Assembly (NCBI GenBank): GCA_029233925.1
Contig: JARGOX010000009.1
Coordinates: 124,001-188,000 of the forward strand
Reading direction: 5' to 3'
Origin: Rhizobiaceae bacterium
GTDB taxonomy: Bacteria; Pseudomonadota; Alphaproteobacteria; Rhizobiales; Rhizobiaceae
Length of the DNA stretch: 64,000 nucleotides
The notes below the pieces were generated by a model. It was not told the origin of the DNA, did not search any database, and saw only the letters and a program-made list of their open reading frames with translations. Positions 9,009-18,287 of the stretch are shown piece by piece (within the stretch, counting starts at the first letter, position 1; every line of letters begins with the position of its first letter). The position numbers and the translations under genes are program-made.

Positions 9009-9761
9009 TCATGATCCTGCCCGCTGCAGGCGAGTGCGCTCCAGCATGTCTTCGACTTCTCGTGCCGCTTCGGAAATCCGTGCCGGTTCGCGACCCCGCA
9101 CGACAATTTGGGTCGAATAGTTCCTGCCATCAAATTTCGGGTAGGAACCGATGACCGTGTCCATGTGACGGTTCTGAATATCGGAGAGTTCTTCACCGAT
9201 TGTCCCCTCGCCATAGGGACATTCAACAATGGTCGATTGAATAACGGTGCCAGTCTCGAGGGTCGGCAGCAAACCATCCAGCATTGCCTGGAAAATCGAT
9301 GGTACACCCGCCATCACATGGACATTGCCAATGGTGAAACCCGGTGCAGTCGATACCGGATTGGTGATGTGGGTCGCGCCGCGCGGCATGCGCGCCATGC
9401 GCTTGCGGGCGTCGGTGAATTCGAGGTCGCGTGCCTTGTAGACGGAGCCGAGCAGATCCATGGCCTTTTGATCATGCTCACAGGGCAGGTCAAAAGCCTT
9501 GGAGATGGCTTCTGCCGTGATGTCATCATGGGTGGGCCCAATGCCTCCCGATGTGAAGACATAGGTAAAACGGGCTCGCAATTCGTTGACCGCGGCGACG
9601 ATGGTCTGCTCCTCATCGCCGATGATACGCACCTCTTTCAGATCAATGCCGGCTGTCGTCAGCATGTCCGCCAGATGGGAAATATTCTTGTCTTTTGTAC
9701 GCCCCGAAAGCAGCTCGTCGCCGATGGCAATCATTGCTGCCGTTATGATTTTTTCTGACAT
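9009..9761 (-). CDS. CinA-type molybdopterin-binding domain protein
   Basis: A 250-residue protein of the MoaB/Mog-like fold family (COG1058, the N-terminal domain of CinA). Diagnostic segments are AAMIAIGDELLSGRTKDKN at residues 8-26, TSGGIGPTHDD around residue 70, and the NPVSTAPGF and MAGVPSIF blocks around residues 135-160. Full CinA proteins carry an extra C-terminal nicotinamide-nucleotide amidase domain, which is absent here. Related single-domain proteins are linked to ADP-ribose or nicotinamide nucleotide hydrolysis, but the activity of this one cannot be stated. It starts with ATG at 9761. Confidence 0.88.
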   Translation of the reverse strand: MSEKIITAAMIAIGDELLSGRTKDKNISHLADMLTTAGIDLKEVRIIGDEEQTIVAAVNELRARFTYVFTSGGIGPTHDDITAEAISKAFDLPCEHDQKAMDLLGSVYKARDLEFTDARKRMARMPRGATHITNPVSTAPGFTIGNVHVMAGVPSIFQAMLDGLLPTLETGTVIQSTIVECPYGEGTIGEELSDIQNRHMDTVIGSYPKFDGRNYSTQIVVRGREPARISEAAREVEDMLERTRLQRAGS

Positions 9762-9968
9762 GACCTATCCTCACAGCGGTTTTGATGTGACAGGTAGCGC
9801 GCATCCCTGTCGCTCGCAAGAGACTGACTGCCTTGCGTGCGCAAATGACCATTTTGCGCTGATGGATCAGGGGTACGGTGCGCGCTTTCATTGTGGCATT
9901 TGCCAGATCGCAGGTGGGGCAAGAATACAGGTGGGATCAATCTTCGGTCTATGTCAGAAAGACTTTCA

Positions 9969-10316
9969 ATGACAATGTTCTCATCCCTGGAGCCCATTAT
10001 CCTTGCTTTGGCATTTCTGGTCGTCATCAATCTGACAGGCTTCCTGTTGTTTGCCTGGGACAAACATTGCGCGCGGCAGGGAAGGTGGCGGGTAAAGGAG
10101 CGCACGCTTTTGCTGCTGGCAGCCCTGGGTGGAAGCATCGGGATTATCGCCGGTCAGAAAATACTGCGCCACAAAACCCGAAAACAACCTTTCAGGTCCT
10201 ATCTGGCCGCCATTGTCATCATGCAGATTGTCTTGTTGGCTGGCGTGATCTTTCCTGCGGGTCGTGATTGTATCCGGGCTGCCTTCACTGTTTTGGTTGG
10301 TGCGGCAGGGCAATAA
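9969..10316 (+). CDS. DUF1294 membrane protein
   Basis: A 115-residue inner-membrane protein with about three to four hydrophobic helices. The family signature is plain: FAWDKHCARQGRWRVKERTLLL around residues 28-49, then ALGGSIG, and RHKTRKQPF around residue 68. These basic loops are characteristic of DUF1294, whose function is unknown. The ATG at 9969 is chosen because the first helix starts just after it; the open frame upstream shows no similarity. The 295 bp after it (10317-10611) contain no gene and must hold the promoter of the following secreted-protein cluster. Confidence 0.85.
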   Translation: MTMFSSLEPIILALAFLVVINLTGFLLFAWDKHCARQGRWRVKERTLLLLAALGGSIGIIAGQKILRHKTRKQPFRSYLAAIVIMQIVLLAGVIFPAGRDCIRAAFTVLVGAAGQ

Positions 10317-10611
10317 TTGCAATGACAGTCTGCCAGGAACGTAAAGCTGAAGGTTGCCGAATGAAAATGAAAGTCTCTAGCCGGTTTGGCTAACGGATCG
10401 ACCAGGCGGGTTCGCTTTCGCCGTTGGATCTGCTGTTGGGCAGAAAGGTCAACCCATGAAATCAATGAGAAGAAGGTATTTCGTTCGGTAAAGTTTACGC
10501 ATGGCTATTGCTATTGCAATAATCCCATGGTCTTTTCAGATGGTGATTTTCAAACCACAATGATGAAGAAAATAGTACTTGTTATTATATTTCGAATGGG
10601 AATGAAAAATC

Positions 10612-13362
10612 GTGATTTATAAAAATTTCATGGGCTTTGTTGCTTGCGGATTGATGTCCGTGATATTCACTTTTCAAGCAAACGCACAAAACGCACGCAA
10701 TCAGAATTACAGTCTTTCTGATGCAAATTATGTCGTGCAATCCAGCGACAGGAGCGCGCTTGCTTATGTTGTCTGTCTGGAGGGCGCCTTTAATCGGCAG
10801 CCACGCAGGCTATCCAAACAAAGAGCCCTCGATAATGCGGTTGCGGAATGCGGAAATGTGGCTTTGCGCATACGCAGAGGGCAGCGCCAAAGGACCATCG
10901 AAAACATACGGTTGAGTGTGCTGGAATGTGGTTTCCGACCGGAGGATGCCACTCCGGGAATGGGTTGCGGCGAGGGCTATGGCGGTGATGACGACCGCTG
11001 GGTGGCCGATGTTGTCTATCCTGGCCCAAGGGTTGTCGAGGTGGGCAAGTGGCTCGAGGGTATTTCCTACGACGGCGGTTTCTTGTGGGCAACGGAGAGT
11101 GGCCAGCGCACGACAGCCAAAATTGATTTCCAAACAGGCAGACTTGTCGAGCGCTACCGGGTCGGACGCCTGCCGGTTCAGGTTGTGGCCAATGCAAACG
11201 GCTCAGCCCATGCCCTGGTTTCCACTGACAGGAAAATTGTGCGTCTCAGGCGCAATGGCTCGATCAGGGAACTTGCCCGATTGAATGGTTGTCCGGAGGA
11301 GATGGTGTCCAGCGATCCGCGCACCTTGTGGGTTCTGGCGAGCCCTGATTGCAGTTCGGGCACCAGCAATGTGATTCGTATCGACACGCGATCCGGCCGC
11401 CAGATTGTCACCGGCGATCTAGGCGAATGGGCACTGGATATCATCGACTTCGGGCCGGATGTGTGGGTCTCCCACGCGCGCGCACTGCCAATCAACATTG
11501 TCAATAAGGCAACGATGGACAGCCAGCCCTTCTACCTTGCAAATGCGGAACTTTGGGCGTTGGCGAAAGACGATGATTTCATCTATGGCGGTGGTCGTCC
11601 CAAGGGGACATCCAAAGATGGCGTTGTCGTCAAGATCAATCCGCTGAACACCTCTGAAGTGGCGAGAACCATTCTGCCGGAAATGGTCGTGCAGATCGCG
11701 TCGGATGGAAAGATTGTCTATGCCCTGTCGCAAAGCGGCAAGATCTGGCTTCTGTCTGCCAGGGATTTGACCTTGCTGCGCTCGGCGGTACCGGCGACCG
11801 GAACCTACCAGCCGACGGACGCCATTGTTGTGAATGGCAGACTTGTTGTTTCGTCCCAGCAATACAGGGGCGAAGATGGTGCGGTCTTGATCTTTGATGA
11901 CCTGGTGCCAGCAGACTGGGATGTCGCATCCAAACCTGGTGCCTTGCCACCAGCAACCACAGGGCCCAAACGTCCAAAACCAGCGCTGCCACCGGCGCAT
12001 GGTTCCGCAAACACGGTATTTCCGATGAATGCGATTTCGCGTGGAGGAACGGTGCGGCGCGCGCCAAGCGTCAGCGCCGCACGAATTGGCTCGTCAGTGA
12101 ATGGCGGGTCGATCACGCTGCTTGCCAACGCGGGCGGCAACTACCAGGGGTATCCGTGGTTCTCCATCAGATTGCCCAATGGTCTGCAGGGCTATCAATG
12201 GGGTGGAGCAATCTGCACAAGCGGCAATGCCATTGAGGGAATCAGGAGCGCCTGCAAGTCACTTGGCAATCCAACGCAAACGAACAATGGGCGACCTGCG
12301 GGTAACCCGGGTGGTACTTTGGACGCGAATGATGTCGTCGTCGGCGTTCTGGACATTTTTTCAAAACTTCTGGATAAAAATCTGCAGGATAAAAACGCCG
12401 GTTCAACCGACACGCAAATCGTGGAAACGCCGCTGCGGGTTTTCGCTGGAAAAAATGCAGTCCAGACCTCCGGTGCGCTGGCGCGAAACCAGTTGACCGT
12501 TTACGCAGTGAACGGAAAAGCAGGGCAGACGCTGCAGGTAGACCTGACAGCCACGCGCGGGTCCCCGACGTTTGAAATCTATGTCAATGAGGCCAGGAAC
12601 GGCGGCACGACGCTCGCTGGAGCCGGGCCCGACAGCAACGCAACATCCTTCAGGGGGCAATTGCCCAGCGATGGCGTTTTCAAGATTGTTGTTGGATCGA
12701 TGCGAGGGGCATCGGCTTTTCAACTTTCTGTAAAGCTGGAAAAGGTGGTCACCGGCAATGGAAACAATTCCGGAAACGCGCGCTATATCGGAACCTATGA
12801 AAGCCGCACCGCGCCCACTGGCAATATTGAACGCAATGGCAATGGCCTGATGTGGACTGATTTTGATGGACGTTCATTCGCACTGACCGTGGACAGGCGC
12901 AATCGTCAGTTGGTTACCGATACGAGGCGGCCGCGTACATTCGATCTCGACATGCGCAATGGGAAAGTCGTCGGTTTCAAGTTTGGTCGCCACACATATA
13001 CGCGCATGAAGCAAACCATCCTGCCATCGACCGGCAATGCAAACCCTCGTCGTCGTCCGAAAAATTCCTGTGATCTGCGCGGAAAGATCGTCTCGACATC
13101 TGTGCGCGAGGGCGCTGTTGCGACTTTTGCGAACTCGCGCGACAGCGATATCCATATCTATTGGATCAGCTACCAGGGCAAGGAGGTTGACTACAGTGGC
13201 AAGGCAAATCCGTTTTTCTCCCTCGTGCCAGACCAATTTCACCAGGTTGATACCCGTGTCGGATTTGCCTTTGTCGTTGTTGATGGCCGGGGAAACTGTA
13301 TTGATGTGGTTCAAACCGACAAAATGGATAATACCTTCGAGTTTCTGGAGCCTCCTTATTAG
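10612..13362 (+). CDS. Secreted multidomain protein: propeller-like, SH3-like, PPC-like and VHL-like beta domains
   Basis: A 916-residue exported protein starting at GTG (GGGAATG about 8 nt upstream). Its N-terminus is a signal peptide ending near AQA (residue 26). Residues 45-105 form a small cysteine-containing helical region. Residues 135-435 show repeated short strands with WATESG, YALSQSG and VWVSHA, like an NHL/YVTN-type beta-propeller. A proline-rich linker precedes an SH3-like domain at about 467-535 (RRAPSVSAARIG, then YPWFSIRL). A long linker leads to a PPC-like beta-sandwich at about 608-712. The last domain, about 818-905, begins CDLRG and contains YWISYQGKEVDYSG and RVGFAFVVVD: the VHL-beta pattern repeated four times in the next gene. 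Export is likely; the function is unknown. The gene is 88 bp from the 1606-aa gene and on the same strand. Confidence 0.8.
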   Translation: MIYKNFMGFVACGLMSVIFTFQANAQNARNQNYSLSDANYVVQSSDRSALAYVVCLEGAFNRQPRRLSKQRALDNAVAECGNVALRIRRGQRQRTIENIRLSVLECGFRPEDATPGMGCGEGYGGDDDRWVADVVYPGPRVVEVGKWLEGISYDGGFLWATESGQRTTAKIDFQTGRLVERYRVGRLPVQVVANANGSAHALVSTDRKIVRLRRNGSIRELARLNGCPEEMVSSDPRTLWVLASPDCSSGTSNVIRIDTRSGRQIVTGDLGEWALDIIDFGPDVWVSHARALPINIVNKATMDSQPFYLANAELWALAKDDDFIYGGGRPKGTSKDGVVVKINPLNTSEVARTILPEMVVQIASDGKIVYALSQSGKIWLLSARDLTLLRSAVPATGTYQPTDAIVVNGRLVVSSQQYRGEDGAVLIFDDLVPADWDVASKPGALPPATTGPKRPKPALPPAHGSANTVFPMNAISRGGTVRRAPSVSAARIGSSVNGGSITLLANAGGNYQGYPWFSIRLPNGLQGYQWGGAICTSGNAIEGIRSACKSLGNPTQTNNGRPAGNPGGTLDANDVVVGVLDIFSKLLDKNLQDKNAGSTDTQIVETPLRVFAGKNAVQTSGALARNQLTVYAVNGKAGQTLQVDLTATRGSPTFEIYVNEARNGGTTLAGAGPDSNATSFRGQLPSDGVFKIVVGSMRGASAFQLSVKLEKVVTGNGNNSGNARYIGTYESRTAPTGNIERNGNGLMWTDFDGRSFALTVDRRNRQLVTDTRRPRTFDLDMRNGKVVGFKFGRHTYTRMKQTILPSTGNANPRRRPKNSCDLRGKIVSTSVREGAVATFANSRDSDIHIYWISYQGKEVDYSGKANPFFSLVPDQFHQVDTRVGFAFVVVDGRGNCIDVVQTDKMDNTFEFLEPPY

Positions 13363-13450
13363 GGTTCAGTAGCCTTGAGATACAATCTTAAGTGCTTGTA
13401 ACATTTCCAAATGCGGCTTTCCGACAAGTTGATTTTGGCGGGAGTCAGAT

Positions 13451-16400
13451 ATGTTGAATGTGATCATTGTGAAATCGCTCCGGTTCCTGTCGGCATTTCT
13501 GTGTTGCTGGAGCTTGTCACAGAATGCGTTTGCGGATCACGCGCCGGGCGACAGCGCTCGCGCCGGCGACGACTTTGCAGCCTACCTGCACATGGACGGG
13601 CAAATCCTGACGCTCAGAAACGAAGGTTCCGGAGGGTTTTTACGCCAAGGCTACGGCGCCAGACGCGATGACAAACGCAATGTGGAAGCAGACAGAGGTC
13701 TGATCACAGCACCGCGGGGCAAGGGGTTTGATTGGGTTTTGAGGCCTGCTGGTGATGGCTACTGGTACATCGTCAATTTGAAGACAGTTCTTTTCCTCAC
13801 ATTGTCGGGCGACAGCGGCAAATCGCGCAATGTTGTCAATTGGGGATGGCATATTGGTGAAGATGATGACTTCAAATGGAAGATTGTCCCAGGGCCGATC
13901 AGATCCAGAATGCCCGGCTTCACCGAGCAGTTTCATATCGTCAACAAGGCCACGGGCTCCTATTTGAGAACGTTTGGAGGCAATGTGACGTCCATGCCCC
14001 ACGAAGGAAAATCCTTTGGGCACGAAAGTTTTCAATGGCGTGCACGCGGTTCTGAACTGACGGATTTCGAGCGGGACATTCGCGCAAAGACAAGCACAAC
14101 CAGATTGAGCCTGCCATCAGATGATCTTTCCAGTCTGTTGAAACTGACCATCACATCGGTGAAAGCCATCAAGACGTCCACGGGTCAGGACGGGGCGACC
14201 AAGGTGTTGTTCAGTGGCATTGATCTGGCCGTGGATATTGGTATGGGCGTTGCCAGCGGCGGCGCCAGTGCGGCTGGCAAGGCCGGCGCCAAAGCGGGCC
14301 TCAAAGCCATTTCGAAAAAGGCGAGCCGCGCGGTTACGAGAGAGGCCGTGCAAGCGGCAGCAGAAGCTGCATTGCGCCAGCAGGGCGAGAGAATCGTCAA
14401 GAAAGCCATCAGAAAAGGCGTACAGGAGGCCACCAACCGCGCATTGGGCGACCCAAAAACAAAAGTCAAGAATCGCGCCAAGCAGGCAATGGGTTTTGAG
14501 GGAGCGGCGGCGGCGGCTGCTAACGTTTCGAACGATGTGTTGAATGCGTTATCCAGCGAGGCAATCTTCAACAAGGTCTACGGCGACAGTGATGATGATC
14601 TGGAAATTGGCGTGAACGGCAGTTCGATTTTTCCAAACGGCGGTCGCTCGAAGGGGCGCAAAATCAGTTCGCAAGAGACCTTGTCCGTCAACAAGGTCGC
14701 GATATTTGAAGCTGATCGCGGCCTGGATATCCATTTGATCGAGTATGATTATGGCAGTGATGACGACTCCCTGGGCTGGTCTGAATGGCGTATGCCGGAT
14801 GAGCCCGGTTGGTTGGATCACTTCATCAAGACAAATGGGGTTCTCGAATACAATGGCGTTCTGATATCCAGTAAGTCGGAAGGCAGCCTCTACGAATTGA
14901 ATTACAGAATTGAACCGTTTCGACCCTATTTCCTCACCAGGGGCAAGTTGGGCAGAGCATCTCTGGAGCGTGAATACGCAAACCTTGGGTGCGTATCGGA
15001 TGATCCGGCGATTTGCGCAAGATATGTCAAGGAATTGATGGGTTTTGACAATTGGGTCAATCGTCCGCACATTCGCGATCAAGTGCTGGCAACATACCAA
15101 AAGCATTGCGAACATAAGGGCGGGGCGAGAAAAATCGAATGTCGCGAAACAGATGATCCGTTGCGCGCCACGTGCAATGCGGGACTCAAAGAGAGCTGCG
15201 AGAGAAAAGATGCCATCAACAAAGCCGCATCCCTTTTTGTCAACCTGAGGATTTGGGAGGGCAATTGCAGACAGAGCCAGGATCGTGAAGAAAACTGCAT
15301 CAAACTGGCAACAGCTTTCCTGGAGGGCGCCCCCTATGAAGGGCCTCCCTCAATCCAATTCAGATGGCAATCCACGGCACAATACCTGTACGAATTCTGT
15401 GAATCCGGTAGCGAATCCTCCTGCAGAATGAGCAGGGCTTTCAGTCAAAAGCTGTGTGCATATTTCGACGATGCCGGATGTTTCTACAGAGGCCGGCTGG
15501 ATGAAATGGGTATGGCCGGTCCTCTCGACACCGATGCCGCATCCAAATGGTACAAAACAGGTTGTCAGTTCAATGGTGGCACTTCCTGCGCCGCGATCGC
15601 GCAGATGAAACAGGACACGGCGAAGCAGGTATCTCTTTCACTCAGCAATCGCCAAACGGTTCCGCTCTACGCGCTTGCCCTCGCAGAGGCGGCTCGGGGC
15701 TGCGGGTATGGCAGTGAATTCAGTTGCTCCATTGCTTCGGACATTGAAGCCGAAATCACGGCCGAGAAAGAAAAGAACTACTACAAATGCGAGATCGCGA
15801 ACGACCATGCATTCTGCGCAGCAGCAGGCAGGGAGTTTGAGGAATCGCAACAATACGGTAGGGCGCGCAATGCCTATCAATCAGGCTGCGTGCGTGCCTA
15901 CAATGAAACCGCAGACGGCGCCGCTTGCTATGCATACGCCAAGATATTCCTGAACCATTCAGCAGAGTTGGCTCCGCAAACCGACCCGAACACTGATCCA
16001 AAGACGGATCCCGTGGATGTGCTGAAAGAATCTCTGCCGTTTTTCAAGATGGGCTGTGAAGTCAACCATCTTGAAAGCTGCATTGAGACTTCCAGAATAC
16101 TCACATCTGATACATTTGCAGACAGGGATCCGGATCAGGCCTATGCGCTGATACAAAAAATATGCGAAAATGCACTGCTAAATGGTGGCGAAGGGGCAGG
16201 AACGGCCTGCGACGAGCGCAATCGCGTATACGACCTTCTTCCGGTAACCATTCATGACAAGGGGTGCAAATCCGGCGATGCCGCTGCCTGTATCGCACTG
16301 GGCAATCATCGCATGAAGCCCTATGCAACCGGTCCTTTTCTACAGATCCCTGCCGAAGTCACTTGGGCACGGCATGATTATTTTGAGGCCTGCGCGCTGA

Positions 16401-18271
16401 ACAACGCGACAGGTTGCAAATTGCTGGGTGACCTCGATGTCCGATTGGCTCTCAGGGATGTTGATGTTCAGGCGGTTCTGCAGTTGGGAGAAAATGTCCT
16501 GGACGCGCGGGGCGAGTTTGTTTACGGGGCGCAAACGGCTTACGACAAAGCCTGCAAATTGCAAAACGCAGAGGCATGTTCCAGCCTGGAGGGCATGCTG
16601 GCCAATCCGATTTTCGGTCTTGGTGTCGGCGGCAACGGGAATTCGCCCGGGCAGACGCAAAACACACAAGCGTCGGGGAACCCGTCCACTGGCAATCCAG
16701 CGCCGCACAACGAGGCACCGAACAGCAATGGTGGCGCGGCCCGGTTGATCATCCAATCGGGCGACGGCTGCGCTCGTAGAGGTACGTTGGTATCTGACAC
16801 ATCAGGCGTTGGAGCCAATGTTACGCTGAACAATGTCGGCAAACATCAGCTCTTTGTTTACTGGCTGGACGAGAGCGGCAAGGATACGGATTACGATCGG
16901 TCCGGCAAGCCGCTGGCGGTGCTGCAGCCGGGAGAAACGCAGAAGATACGTTCAGCCACCGGCCTTGCCTATTCGATCTTCTCAGTTGACAATGGACAGA
17001 CCGAATGTGTTGGCGTTGCGGAAGTCACCGCCATTGAAACAACCATTCTCATGAGCCGCTATGTCGTTCCCACCAACAATGTGGCCAATGAAAACGTGCA
17101 ACAGCCGCCAATCGGCGATGTCGCAAATTCAACGGCCCTGGACGATCAGGACAATTTGGAACTGTTTGCCGGGGCAGGGTGTGACTTGCGCGGTTCTGTG
17201 ACGTCCTATCGCTCGGGTCAGCAAGCGGCGGTGTCTTTTATAAATACCGGTTCGGATCCGCTATATGTCTATTGGTTGGACGAGAACGGGTCTGACAACA
17301 ACTACGACTATACCGGAAGCGCCCTGGCTCTGGTCGAAGCCGGCCAAACGCAGGAGTTCGTCGGCGAAGTCGGTTTCGCCTATTCCGTGTTCTCCACCGC
17401 GGATCATCAATTGCAGTGTTTTGGCGTTGCGCAAATCAAGAGCGCCAACACTTTTATCTCCATGGCAAACGGCAGGGGCTCCGTGGATGACGATAGTGCG
17501 AACACCGCGAACGATCCGGTTTATCAGGATAGCATTTCCGTACCGACTGAAGTCGTTCTAGAAAGCGGATATGGCTGCGAAATGCGCGGCAATGTGGCAT
17601 CCGGCAATTCCGGCGCCGGCGCCAGAGTTTCCTTTGCAAATCACGGGTCCGACGCCTTGTTTGTCTATTGGATCGATGAAGGTGGATCCGATACGGATTA
17701 CAGCCATTCCGGAAGTCCACTGGCGCGCATTGCGGCAGGCGAAACCCGGGAACTGGATGGACGTGTCGGATTTTACTTTTCGGTGTTTTCTATGAGGGAT
17801 GGTCAAACCCAATGCGTCGGCATGACTGAAATCACGTCGCCTTCCGTGCGTGTCCAAATGTCGGGTGACAGCCTTGTCAGGAATTCGGACTATGCCAACG
17901 ACAATCAGACGGGTGATCAGGACATTGAAGATTACGACCAAGGCAACCAGGCTGGACAGGCCGGGCCGGGGTGTGAACTTCGTGGTCAACTGGCCTCATA
18001 CAACTCCGGCGAGGCTGCGACGGCGTCTTTCTACAATGCCGGCAGCGACATTCTTTACGTATATTGGCTGGATGAGAATGGGCAGGAGAACGACTATTCG
18101 GGATCGGGTGGGCCGCTTCTGGTTATCAACGCTGGAGATACCCAGGCAGTCGATGCCTATATCGGCTTCGCCTATGCCATGTTTTCAACCTCAAACGGCG
18201 AAACCGTGTGTGTCGGACTGACCGAAATTACGGAAAGCGATAGCGTTTTTGATGTCTCCAGCCTGTATTGA
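13451..18271 (+). CDS. Giant secreted mosaic protein: beta-trefoil, Cys-rich Sel1-like repeats, four VHL-like domains
   Basis: A 1606-residue exported protein starting at ATG 13451 with GGGAG upstream and a signal peptide ending near residue 28 (NAFA). Residues 37-198 look like a ricin-type beta-trefoil, with three spaced FxW motifs (FDWVL, FKWKI, FQWRA). Residues 215-380 are alanine/lysine-rich, helical and low in hydrophobic content. Residues 400-500 look like a beta-rich module. Residues 510-1065 contain many paired cysteines in a Sel1-like pattern (GCEVNHLESC, GCKSGDAAAC, ACKLQNAEAC), resembling disulfide-stabilised Hcp-type repeats. A Gly/Asn/Pro linker follows. Residues 1105-1600 hold four tandem VHL-like beta domains with their first cysteines at 1107, 1244, 1376 and 1508. 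I recognise no enzyme motif. The architecture suggests extracellular binding, possibly of glycans and proteins. Confidence 0.85.
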   Translation: MLNVIIVKSLRFLSAFLCCWSLSQNAFADHAPGDSARAGDDFAAYLHMDGQILTLRNEGSGGFLRQGYGARRDDKRNVEADRGLITAPRGKGFDWVLRPAGDGYWYIVNLKTVLFLTLSGDSGKSRNVVNWGWHIGEDDDFKWKIVPGPIRSRMPGFTEQFHIVNKATGSYLRTFGGNVTSMPHEGKSFGHESFQWRARGSELTDFERDIRAKTSTTRLSLPSDDLSSLLKLTITSVKAIKTSTGQDGATKVLFSGIDLAVDIGMGVASGGASAAGKAGAKAGLKAISKKASRAVTREAVQAAAEAALRQQGERIVKKAIRKGVQEATNRALGDPKTKVKNRAKQAMGFEGAAAAAANVSNDVLNALSSEAIFNKVYGDSDDDLEIGVNGSSIFPNGGRSKGRKISSQETLSVNKVAIFEADRGLDIHLIEYDYGSDDDSLGWSEWRMPDEPGWLDHFIKTNGVLEYNGVLISSKSEGSLYELNYRIEPFRPYFLTRGKLGRASLEREYANLGCVSDDPAICARYVKELMGFDNWVNRPHIRDQVLATYQKHCEHKGGARKIECRETDDPLRATCNAGLKESCERKDAINKAASLFVNLRIWEGNCRQSQDREENCIKLATAFLEGAPYEGPPSIQFRWQSTAQYLYEFCESGSESSCRMSRAFSQKLCAYFDDAGCFYRGRLDEMGMAGPLDTDAASKWYKTGCQFNGGTSCAAIAQMKQDTAKQVSLSLSNRQTVPLYALALAEAARGCGYGSEFSCSIASDIEAEITAEKEKNYYKCEIANDHAFCAAAGREFEESQQYGRARNAYQSGCVRAYNETADGAACYAYAKIFLNHSAELAPQTDPNTDPKTDPVDVLKESLPFFKMGCEVNHLESCIETSRILTSDTFADRDPDQAYALIQKICENALLNGGEGAGTACDERNRVYDLLPVTIHDKGCKSGDAAACIALGNHRMKPYATGPFLQIPAEVTWARHDYFEACALNNATGCKLLGDLDVRLALRDVDVQAVLQLGENVLDARGEFVYGAQTAYDKACKLQNAEACSSLEGMLANPIFGLGVGGNGNSPGQTQNTQASGNPSTGNPAPHNEAPNSNGGAARLIIQSGDGCARRGTLVSDTSGVGANVTLNNVGKHQLFVYWLDESGKDTDYDRSGKPLAVLQPGETQKIRSATGLAYSIFSVDNGQTECVGVAEVTAIETTILMSRYVVPTNNVANENVQQPPIGDVANSTALDDQDNLELFAGAGCDLRGSVTSYRSGQQAAVSFINTGSDPLYVYWLDENGSDNNYDYTGSALALVEAGQTQEFVGEVGFAYSVFSTADHQLQCFGVAQIKSANTFISMANGRGSVDDDSANTANDPVYQDSISVPTEVVLESGYGCEMRGNVASGNSGAGARVSFANHGSDALFVYWIDEGGSDTDYSHSGSPLARIAAGETRELDGRVGFYFSVFSMRDGQTQCVGMTEITSPSVRVQMSGDSLVRNSDYANDNQTGDQDIEDYDQGNQAGQAGPGCELRGQLASYNSGEAATASFYNAGSDILYVYWLDENGQENDYSGSGGPLLVINAGDTQAVDAYIGFAYAMFSTSNGETVCVGLTEITESDSVFDVSSLY
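16763..18238 (+). repeat. Four tandem VHL-like beta-domain coding repeats
   Basis: Within the 1606-aa gene, four copies of an approximately 90-codon domain lie near 16763-17035, 17174-17445, 17570-17840 and 17966-18238, separated by acidic, Asn/Asp-rich linkers of about 40-50 codons. The first cysteines recur at intervals of 137, 132 and 132 residues. Every copy has GxGC near its start, YW(L/I)D, a glycine five residues after the W, a tyrosine ten after the W, a glycine exactly ten residues before a second glycine that precedes an aromatic F/Y-rich strand, and a second cysteine near the end (CVG or CFG). The nucleotide copies are clearly divergent, so this is an old protein-level duplication. 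Confidence 0.85.
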
Positions 18272-18287
18272 ACAAGTGGAAACCGAA

